Position numbers and translations under genes: made by a program. A DNA stretch of 64,000 bases from Prillingera fragicola (taxonomy: Eukaryota > Basidiomycota > Tremellomycetes > Trichosporonales > Trichosporonaceae): contig BEDY01000005.1 in NCBI GenBank assembly GCA_002335605.1, positions 248,001 through 312,000 on the forward strand, written 5' to 3'. Shown here piece by piece: positions 55,338-64,000 of the stretch. Position 1 is the stretch's first letter. Each line of letters opens with the position of its first letter. The notes beneath the pieces are model-generated. The model made no database searches. It had not been told where the DNA came from and worked only from the letters and a program-made list of their open reading frames with translations.

Positions 55338-57319
55338 ATGAAGAAACCGTTCATCTTCAGCGAAATCCTTGCCCATGTGCGGATGGAGAGCAATAAAGGG
55401 CTTTTAGGCTACCATGGCAACGTCAGCGAGACACTGGTGACAACTCTGCTGGAAGAGTCCATCAGTATGGCTTGGGCCCCGGAATCAACGTGGCCACTTC
55501 CCCCATGCTTTTTACGGGGATATGCTCTTTGGATTGTGGAACGTCGTCAGGTCAGTGTTTAAAAGCTCTCTCGCTCGGACTGTGCTGAAGAGCATGCCAG
55601 CTTCTGGGCGGTCAGTACCCGGCATGGTTCACTGAAACCGATTATCCCCTCGAGCCACGCGACCCAGTGCCATCGCCTCCTCCGTCCCCTGTGGACGAAC
55701 CAGATGACCCCATGGACGAGCTCAAGATGATGATGGATGATCATATGAGACAGCTGGATGAAGAGGAAACTGTCAGTTCGCCCTCTTGGAAAGCTCAAAT
55801 GGAGGCCATTCGTGGTGTGGACGACACAAACCACTGTAAAAGTAGTGGCAACACAAGTAGTGCCCAAGAAATACCCTTCGCATCCCGACAGGCTGAGGAC
55901 ACGACGCCTCCCCTTGAAGGTGATTTTGACCAAGCATTAGCTTCAAAGCCCACATTGAGCCCGTCAAGCCTGAATTGCCATGAGGTACAGACTGTCGTCG
56001 TAGAGACGGAAGTCTTGGCATCGAGTCTCAGCAGGAAACGCCCAGCGACAGATTACCCCGATGAGGATCTTGAGAGCAAGCCTGCCAAGCGGGCCCGTTC
56101 CCTCATGCCTGCTGAGGAAATCCCAGAAACCCTCAAAAGCAAAGTGCCTAGCAGAGCTACCAGCTTCCTGGCGTACACTCGGGCCTGCCGGAGCAAACTG
56201 AGTTGGAATCGTGCACGCCCCGGGCATCCGCTTCACCGGGACGACGGTATCGTGCCGGAAGCACCAGACGTCGAGACACTTGTGCGAGACTCCCCTGCTG
56301 CCACGGTGACACATGCTAATTCGGAAGAGCGGGGTCTCGGGGCCTTGGTTCAGCGAGTCGTGTCAATCGTACGAGGCTGGATAGGGATGGGGCATCCAGC
56401 TCCTGTTGCCGCAACGATCTCACAGTGGGAGATGTCGCCCGAAGATCGCAAGCAGTTGAAGGGCAAGTTCCCTGCTGTTGAGAGTGACTGTTACCTCGAG
56501 CTCCAGAAGGAGAGCAGCCTTGGACCGGTCCAACGCAAAGTTGACCATGGCACCGCATATGCTCCCTATCCAGACGGACACACACGAGGTGAACGTGAGA
56601 ATCGCCGCTTGAAGTTCAAAGCCTCTCTCATTGACGCGGAGAACGATCGATCCCGACTGTCTCAATCTCCGTCGATTCACCTAGACAGACTTCTCCCCCA
56701 CAGCCTTCCACGATCGCGTCCTCCTCGGCCCAGGTCTTCGCGCGTCTTGGAACAACCGCTACACTCGGCGACTGTACCGCTTTTTGTGCGTGACGACTCT
56801 TGCACTAGCCGTACCACCTCTGCCTTCCAGCATATCCTACCCATTCAAGATCCCGCAAAGGCGCAGTCTGCCGAGGAAATGCCTGCGGAGGTCAAGCACA
56901 CTGACGAGCCTGCCGGGATGGAGTACGGGGAGGGCGACTCCATAACTGAGTTGGCGACCCTCACAGTGGTGCACGGTGAAGAGGCAGCCCCTAGCGAGAA
57001 AGATCATGCTACTGAAGAGTCGCTTGCAGTGGACACTCCCTCGGTGATCACTCAGCAGGCAGCTCTAGCACCTACCTCAGCTCCACTTAGGCGCAGCGGA
57101 AGGTCTTGCCGTCCCGTCGAGGAAACACGTGCAGCTGCCCCAGTAGCTCGAGCCTCTTCACGGAAGCGAAAGAATCCTATCTCCAGTGTCAATCCTGCAA
57201 TTCAGCGAAAGCCGAAGAGAACTGCGACCAAAGCCAGTGTGCTTGCAGCCGACCGATTAGGTGATGAGTCCGGCTCAACAAGTCTGCGCCGCTCCGCTCG
57301 CAACAAGCCCAAGACCTGA
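55338..57319 (+). CDS. Orphan nuclear-type protein, 643 residues
   Basis: Function not recognised. Two exons (55338-55550, 55601-57319); the 50-nt intron (GTCAGT donor, GTGCTGA branch, GCCAG acceptor) joins phase 0 to phase 0. The first 100 residues look folded: KKPFIFSEILAHVRMESN, then VSETLVTTLLEESISMAWAP, LRGYALWIVERRQLLGGQYP and FTETDYPLE. The rest is mainly disordered with basic nuclear-type patches (RKRPATDYPDEDLESKPAKR and SRKRKNPISS). A possible helix, GLGALVQRVVSIVRGWIGMG, lies near residue 310. The C-terminus carries two RRS-x-R motifs (PLRRSGRSCRP, SLRRSARNKPKT). A similar RRSAR appears in the orphan at 10.9-12.9 kb; this is a short motif and may be coincidence. Confidence 0.65.
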
Positions 57320-57609
57320 AGCACGCCGAGTACGGCAGAAGGCAGGCTTCGTTGGCATGTACTCTTGCCATCAGAAACGCCAGTGTAGTAGTAGGGTGTA
57401 TACTATCAATCAATTGAGAGCGAGTGTGAGATCGTGACATACTGTACAGTATGTAATGTACAATACCTGGTTGATGCTTGATTCATGACAAAGATTTGCT
57501 CCCGGGGCAATAGTTCCATTCCTAGTTCGTGTGTACTGTACCTCCACCTCGCCAACTGATCTTCAGATCAACAACTTCCTCCTCATCTGCCCGTCCAACC
57601 TACCTCACC

Positions 57610-58483
57610 ATGTCCTCCAACCTCGACGCCCCTGCCGGCGTCACGCGTCCCATTGTATTCTTTGATGTCTCTATCGGCGACACTGCCGCTGGCCGGATCA
57701 AGATGGGTGCGTCCAGCTCTGCGAGCAGGGACAGGCAATGTTGAAAGAACTTTGGCTGACTCGCGCAGAGCTATTCAGTGACATTACCCCCAAGTACGCA
57801 TCCATGGCTATTGGCTGCAGTGTTCGAAGAACTGACGAGCAGAACTGCCGAGAACTTTCGTCAGCTGTGTACCGGCGAGCACCGGTAGGTCCATGAGCTT
57901 CCCTCAACGTTGGATGTGGAGGCGCTAGCTGACATGTGCAGCGTCAATAGCGCACCGCAGGGGTACAAGAACGCAACCTTCCACCGGTACGTTTATTATC
58001 TACAACTAGTATTAGCACAGCTAACGTCGCCAGAGTGTGCGTGTTTTAAGAGTCCCGCCGTCGCCGTCTGGCCACAGAGCCGGCACCTGGTCTCGAGCTA
58101 GTACTGACCCTTCAGCATCCCCCAATTCATGATCCAGGGCGGCGACTTTCTGCGCAACGACGGCACTGGCTCATTCTCTATCTACGGTGCCCAGTTCGAT
58201 GATGAGAACTTTACCATCAAGCACACTGGCCCTGGACTCTTGTCAATGGTGCGCGATGATTTTTCCAGCGAAGCTGACGATTCAGGCCAACTCTGGACCT
58301 AACACGAACGGCTGCCAGTTCTTTATCACGACGGCTCCGGCCGACTTTTTGGATGGCAAGCACACAGTCTTTGGCCGCGTTATCGACGGTCTCTTGACAG
58401 TGCGCAAGGTCGAGAACGTGCCGACTGGCGCCAACAACAGGCCAAAGATGCAGGTCCGGATAACAGAGTGTGGTGAGATGTAG
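57610..58483 (+). CDS. PPIH: Cyclophilin H-type peptidyl-prolyl isomerase (PPIH)
   Basis: Spliceosomal cyclophilin, U4/U6 snRNP associated in animals. Six exons: 57610-57706, 57769-57793 (25 nt), 57843-57884 (42 nt), 57942-57986 (45 nt), 58116-58248, 58286-58483; 179 residues. The whole fold is continuous: [75 protein letters not shown], then [16 protein letters not shown] and [10 protein letters not shown]. The FFDVSIG start and VPTG-NN-PK end are PPIH marks rather than cytosolic cyclophilin A. Active-site residues F-M-Q, the W-to-F variant position (here F in DFLDGKH) and catalytic Arg (FHR) are visible. Trp at the cyclosporin site is replaced by Phe. Confidence 0.92.
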
Positions 58484-58579
58484 AACACCCTGCAGAAGAA
58501 GTTTAGAGTACCCATGATGCATATGTGCGTCGGTCTAGTTTATACATCGCCTGTGCGCGGGCTGCCGGTCCGAAACTGC

Positions 58580-60871
58580 CTAGTCGAGGCCAACGTATCC
58601 AGCTGCACGGCCAAACTGCGACTGTCAGCGCAATCCCAATAGCCAAAGGTCAGACAACTCACGGTCGTCTTCTCAAACATCTCTGTAGTAACCTGCGCCA
58701 AAAACCCTGGAATGCTCTGCCTCTGCGTGACCCAGAAGTCCCTGCACTCCTCCAGTCCACGCGCCATACCACCACTCATCTGCATGGTACCGAAATGGCC
58801 CTCGTGCGAGGCAAACTTGATCGTCAAGCCCATGCGTCCCTTGGGCGCGTACATGGATGTCAAGCGAATGTCGGCTCCGCTCTCGTCGAAACGGATACGC
58901 CAGCCAAGGAGCGAGTAGACTGATTCGAGAAACTCGCGAGACTTGGAGCCGAAAATCTCTTTCAGACGCAGAAGACGCTTTTCGTGTGCTGCCTCGCCGT
59001 CCGCTTTCTCCTTTGCAAGGCGGTCAAAGCTCTCGCGAGGAACCAGACCGCGAGCGGCAGCGTCAGCGCCACTAGGCTCGTTGTCGACTTCGGCCAAGCG
59101 CTTGAGCAGGGCGGCGTTCTCTGCTCGCAGCTCCTCAAGCTGGGCAGTCCGCACAGCGTGAACTTTAGCGGCAGGGTTGGTGCGGAGTTCCAAGCAGCGC
59201 TCGCGGTCTGGGTTGTGCTCGCCTGAAGCCACGCGGCGCATCAAATCGTTGACCTCGCCATCAAGCGTCGTGTTGGCGGCGGTGAGCTGGTCGATCGTCT
59301 CCTGCAGAGTGACAACGTCTGAAGGTTAGCGAGATCCTGCCAGGAAGACGTACCCTTCTCCAACTGGTCGGTACGGTCCTTGGCTTCCTCCAGCTCTGAC
59401 ACCTTGACAAAGCCCGCGCCAAGAGTGAGCTTGGACTCGACATCACGCGAATCGCGCGACATATTCTCCAGCTGGCTCTTGTACGTTGACAGCAGCTTCT
59501 CAAGCTGCTTGATCCGCACAGTCTGGTCACCGGATGCCGCCCCACTTCCATGGCTGGTACTCTGAGCAGCCTCCAGCTCCTGGCGCATGAGCTTCTCGCG
59601 CACCTCGGCACTGTGCCGTCCCTCGTTGGCCCAACGAAGCTCGCGCTCGGCGTCTTCAGCGCGCTTGGTAATGTTCAGCGCATATGTCTGGCTCTCGGTA
59701 GCCAGGCGGGTGATGCGGGCATGAAGCTGGTCGTTTTGTGCTGTCTCCTCAGCGAGCTGAGCTTTGGTCTCGGCGTGGAGCGTCGAGAGCGCAGTGAGAC
59801 GCTGCTGAAGCGCTGCTGCCTCTTCCCCTGCGACAGATGACAGAGGGAATGACTGGGTGAGGGTGCTGTGGCTGTCAGTGATGCATCTCCCAAAAAGGAA
59901 CGCACTCGTTCTCATGACGTTCACGCGCTAGCTGCTGGTGCAGCGACCGGTTCTCCTCGCGAAGCGTACGGGCCTCATCCTTGAGCGCCCGCTCTGTCGT
60001 CTCGACATCCTTTTTGAACTTTCGGAGCTCCATGACCTCGGCCTGCAATGCATCCTTGCTATTTTGGAGCGCAACCAGGTTGTTCGATTGGCCTGAATAT
60101 CAGCTCTGGTCCACAGCGGTATACTCACGCCTCAGCTCGCGACGAACAACCTCATCTCCTTTATTGTCCGCAGCAACATCCTCCGAGCTCCGCGACTCGC
60201 TTGCCTTGCGTTTTTCCTCCTCGAGCTGGATGGACAAGTGCTGAGCACGACGCTGCCACTTCTTCATCTCGTCGCGCTCAGCCTCGAGGTCTTTGATCCG
60301 CGACTCATTCAAATCCCTCTCAGCAGTACTTGACGTCTTGAGCGCGTGGTGTTCGTATGCGACGCTCTCGTACTGCCGCTGCAGATCCTCGATCGAATCG
60401 GCTTGTGACCTCGCCTTTCGCCGCAGATCGTTCACCTTGACCACGAATGCTTGCTGAACCGTCAGCTACCACAGTTGCGCGTGACAATTCACCCTCTCAT
60501 CCTCCCACTCTTTCTCTTTCTGCTCGGCCTCAGTGCGCTCCCTCGTCTCTCCCTCAAGAAGAATTCGGCGCTCGTTGGAAAGCGACTCGATGTGAATGCG
60601 CTGGTTCTCGTGCTCCTCATCACGTTCGCTGAGCTTGCGCTGCAGCTCAACAATTCGACGTTCCAGAGTGGCTTGACGAGCCTGAGACTGCAAAAGCGCC
60701 CTGCGGGTGGACACGGCATCTGTACCGTTAATGAATGGTTCGTTCGAAATGAGCCTCACCTTCCAGGCCGGCATCTGCTGCGCCGCGCTTGCCCAAGCTC
60801 GAGGCAGCCAGAGGAACCCTGCGTGATGCTGCGCTAGGAATGCGGGATATGCCCGGAGAGGGCCTTTCCAT
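58580..60871 (-). CDS. MAD1: Spindle assembly checkpoint protein MAD1
   Basis: Coiled-coil kinetochore and nuclear-pore protein that recruits Mad2. Seven exons on the minus strand: 60760-60871, 60493-60719, 60129-60453, 59906-60092, 59354-59865, 58663-59318, 58580-58615; 684 residues, near yeast Mad1 (749). Nearly all of residues 45-540 is heptad-rich coiled coil. The C-terminal globular domain follows with RCLELRTNPAAK, RLKEIFGSKSREFLESVYSL, LGWRIRFDESGADIRLTSMY and FLAQVTTEMFEK, as in Mad1. The final 12 codons (FGRAAGYVGLD and stop) are on their own exon. A Mad2-binding motif is likely before the C-domain but I did not pin it down. The intron joining 59906 to 59865 uses the CCACAG acceptor; an alternative nearer acceptor breaks frame. 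Confidence 0.88.
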
Positions 60872-61688
60872 GGTTGCGGTCCTTGTTGTGAGTGACAATG
60901 TTGTTGTTGGAATTCAGAGCAGACCGAGTGACGATTGCATGAATGAGACATCATGTTTTACGTAATATTTCACGTGGTTTTCCTAGCAGGCCGTCATCTG
61001 TGTTAATCCGAGATCCCGAGCCTCGGAGCGAGACTCTCTCGACAACAGAGATTGTGGGGGGTCAAGCCGGTCAAGGTCATGCAGCGAGCGACAAGCTCGA
61101 ACAGTCGGTGCACCTTGATGCGCTTCAAACTGTTGAGCGGACCTCTGCGCCGACCAGGCGACAGATGTGGAGGGACTGAATGGGACCTTGCGGGTGCAAA
61201 CAGACGCCACAAGCGCGTTGTGACCGCCGCTCCCTGCCTACCGGACGTTGCCCCTTGACACGCACCACCTACACCACCCAGCTGTCGAGAGATGCGAGCA
61301 ACGGAGAGTCTGGTAGCATCAACGCTTTTGTACAGCTGTAGTAGATGGTCGCAGGCATGGACACCCTAGCAGTCCCGGTGTTCATCTCTTTCAAATACTA
61401 TGCATGGGTCTCCTGCCCCTCGCTCCCAAAAGATACAAGGTGCCAAAGGTTATTCCTCCACTTGTGCTGACTCTCCACATCTCCCCGTTCAGTTCTTGTC
61501 CATCCATCCCTATTTGCACTTGTGCATCTCACCATACCCGACCCCTCCGAGAGCGGTGCAGGTACCCCTTCTTGCTTCCATTTGTGTCGCTGGCCTGTAT
61601 CTTATACACTGCTGGACCGACCGCGACCTCGACGCTGATACCTGCTCGGCCCTGTTAGGTTCGGTCCACCACCATCTGCCCCGTCGCC
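60872..61688. other. Divergent promoter MAD1 / PAN3
   Basis: About 0.8 kb shared upstream region; nothing else identified. C/T-rich leader before the PAN3 start. Confidence 0.45.
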
Positions 61689-64000
61689 ATGGCGGCCCCT
61701 GCCCGTTCCGCGGCTATTCAGATCGTCCGCCCTTCGGACGTATCCAAGGGTGCTGAGACTCCAGAGAAGGTGGTCAAGAAGGGTGAGCACGACCTGCCTG
61801 CCGGCATCACTGCAGCAGCAACACATCAACCGAAATGAGAACCTGACCAGACGCGTAGCAGACGCGACTCAGCGACTGTGCCGAAATGTCTTGATCTATG
61901 GGTAAGTCCATTTATATTCCAGTGTCCCATCTGACTTGCCAGATCTTGTCGCTTTCAGGACCAGGGAGTGAGTGCATGCAGGCAGCGGGTTGACTAACAG
62001 ACAGTGCGCGTACTACCACCCTCCTGTGAGTCGTTTCCATTACCTCCGTGTTTCTCGTTTCTAACCTTCCGAAGCCTGGTATAGACCCTACACTGGCGGC
62101 CACTGTTACTCCTGCTTCGGCTGCTCCAGCTGTGGCTGAGGTGCCGGCGACTCCGAAGATGACCTTGAGGTGAGTTTCCCACTCATCAACAAGCGCTGAC
62201 AGACAGTGCCACCGCCGCCGCCGTATACCCTACTCCAGAGTCAAAGGACTCGCGCCCTTCCGGTCTGGGTGTGGAACACCTGTCCGCGCCTGTGTTTGTG
62301 CCAAAGACACCTGTTGAGGCGTCTCCTCAGTGAGCTAGTAGTGCATCCAGTAAGCTAACAGCCAGAGCGACGGCTCACCCGGCCCCGACCGCACCTGCAG
62401 AGTGGTCAACCGCTGCGTCCGCGCTCGCCACCCCCAATGAGGGGCTCACTGCCCCAGCTCTGACCTATGAGGAATCGGGCATGGGCTACGATTTAGCCCA
62501 AGGCATGACGCACAGCATGACCACCGGCATGGACGGCATGTACATCGGCGGACCTCCTGCTCCGCGCCGCGCGGTGAGTGGCATGACAAAGACGACGCTA
62601 ATGTTCAGCCCGACCACCACCTCTACACGTCGCCACTTCCCCACATTGCCGGCCGCCAGCCGATGCACTCGTTCTTCATTCCCGATGATCTGCGCCGAAT
62701 GATCCACGCGCGCCAGGAGGCCACCTACGCTCACCCCGGACTGCCCAACAATCTGCCGACGGAGGTGCACGTCTATCACTCGTTGGTTCCTATCGGTAAC
62801 CCCGTGTCGGCTGTTAGCCGAATCTACCACCATCCGGCTCCTGTTTACCGTGCCAACAGCACGGTCGACGGCAATGTCTACTGCCTGCGTCGCATCGAGG
62901 GTAAGCTGTGCGACGGTGATATCTCTGACGACCAGGTTACAAGCTCTCGAGTGAGCAGGCCTTCGCCGCCGTGGAGACTTGGCGTCAGATGCGTCATGCC
63001 AACATTGTTGGGCTGAGGGAGGGTTTTACCACCAAGGCGTTCAACGACAACTCGCTCGTTATGGTGTACGACTTCCATCCCGACTCGACGACCCTCGCCG
63101 AGGAGTGGCTCAGCCAGGACAGCATCGCTCGCCGTCGCCAGGCTGGTGTCCCTATCCCCGAGCGTGTTCTCTGGAGCTACATCATCCAGATTGCCAATGC
63201 GCTCAAGGCCGTGCACACTGCTGGGCTTGCGATCCGGAACCTCGACGCCACCAAGATTCTTATCACTGGCAAGAACCGCATCCGCATCAACGGCGTCGGG
63301 CTTCCCGATGTGCTTGCGTTTGACCAGGCGACGCCGATGGCGCTCTACCAGCAGGAGGACTTGCTCCAGTTTGGTCAGCTCATCCTCTCGCTGTGCAGCG
63401 ACTTTTTGCAGCCTGGACAGCACTTTGCCGCTGGCCTCGACTACATTGGCCGGGCATACTCGATGGACCTCAAGAACCTCGTCGCATACCTCATTGGCAA
63501 GCCGTCGTCGCTCAAGAGCATCGACGAGGTCTTGCGTCTCGCAGGCCCTCGCATCCTCAACGAGCTCGACGCCATGCAGACCTACAACGACGTGCTCGAG
63601 AGCGAGCTTGGCGCCGAGGTCGAGAACGGCCGCATTGCCCGTCTGCTCGTCAAGCTGGGATTCATCAACGAACGTCCAGAGTTCGACATGGACCCGCAGT
63701 GGTCAGAGTCTGGTGACCGCTACGTCCTCAAGCTCTTCCGCGACTATGTCTTCCACCAGGTCGGGCCAGATGGTAAACCCGTGCTCGACCTTTCTCACGT
63801 CCTCACGACACTCAATAAGCTCGACGCCGGCGCACGGTCCCGCGAAAAGATCATGCTGGTTTCGCGCGACTCGCAGTCGTGTCTTGTCGTCGAGTATCGC
63901 GACATCTACAAGTGCATCGAGTCAGCTTACACGTGAGTCACACCAGCTCGAGGCACCATTGACAAACAGCGAGCTGCGCAATGCTGGCAAGCAGCCTCCC
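61689..64000 (+). CDS. PAN3: PAN2-PAN3 deadenylase subunit PAN3, 3' end beyond window
   Basis: Pseudokinase that recruits Pan2 nuclease and poly(A)-binding protein to mRNA tails. Exons: 61689-61782, 61859-61901, 61943-61967 (25 nt), 62005-62025 (21 nt), 62075-62169, 62207-62329, 62366-62573, 62609-62900, 62936-63932, 63970 onward. The N-terminal CCCH finger spans exons 2-4: LCRNVLIYGSCRFQDQGCAYYH, spacing C-x8-C-x6-C-x3-H. After a disordered Ala/Pro part comes a PABP-binding-type stretch, then the pseudokinase: HHPAPVYRANSTVDGNVYCL, HANIVGLREGFTTKAF, LVMVYDFHPDSTTL and AIRNLDATKILITGK (the catalytic HRD and DFG are degenerate). RLLVKLGFINERPEFDMDPQ begins the C-terminal knob domain. The gene is intact as far as seen. 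Confidence 0.93.

Noticed and set aside
61859..63932. Active protein kinase
   Set aside because: The catalytic loop and DFG positions are degenerate; with the CCCH finger and C-terminal knob the gene is PAN3, a pseudokinase.

Overview
This is nuclear DNA of a basidiomycete fungus, most likely a tremellomycete and perhaps of the Trichosporonales. The coding regions are GC-rich. Almost every gene is cut by short introns (about 34-60 nt) with GTRNGT donors, CTGAC or CTAAC branch sites and YAG acceptors. Genes are dense on both strands. The gene content is typical of this group: SFP1, PPIH, METTL16, PAN3, a Bem3-type RhoGAP, and a cytochrome b5-acyl-CoA dehydrogenase fusion. No bacterial operons, CRISPR arrays, or intact transposons or viruses are seen. 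I rebuilt gene models by joining exons whose splice phases agree and whose joined protein matches a known family; the listed exon lengths are frame-consistent.

Layout. 1-10.2 kb: the 5' part of an EamA/DMT transporter (minus), an NXT1-type mRNA export factor, an ER GH47 alpha-mannosidase, a small unknown Gln-rich protein, a cytosolic GH63-like protein (YMR196W family) and the GPI transamidase subunit PIG-U/GAB1. 10.2-15.7 kb: one intronless orphan gene set in long gene-poor DNA. 15.7-24 kb: Bem3-type RhoGAP, a Gfo/Idh/MocA oxidoreductase diverging from an NmrA-like gene, and proteasome lid subunit RPN12. 24-34.6 kb: G3BP-type NTF2-RRM protein, METTL16 RNA methyltransferase, bestrophin-like membrane protein, cytochrome b5-ACAD fusion and a cysteine-patterned GPI protein. 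34.6-51.4 kb: gene-poor DNA, SFP1, a SURP-like protein, the large TBP remover MOT1, a mitoribosomal mL61/MRP49-like protein, ATP10 and an aldo-keto reductase. 51.5-57.4 kb: a nested inverted repeat, an intron-containing tRNA-Val(AAC), then a run of orphan genes. 57.6-64 kb: cyclophilin PPIH, spindle-checkpoint MAD1, and PAN3 running off the right edge.

The genes are independent housekeeping units rather than a pathway cluster. Loose themes are RNA biology (NXT1, G3BP, METTL16, PPIH, PAN3, the SURP-like protein), glycosylation and GPI anchoring (GH47, PIG-U), and transcription and growth control (MOT1, SFP1). The least explained parts are the orphan at 10.9-12.9 kb, the orphan run at 52.2-57.3 kb and the hairpin at 51.55 kb. 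I found no clear new multi-gene system.
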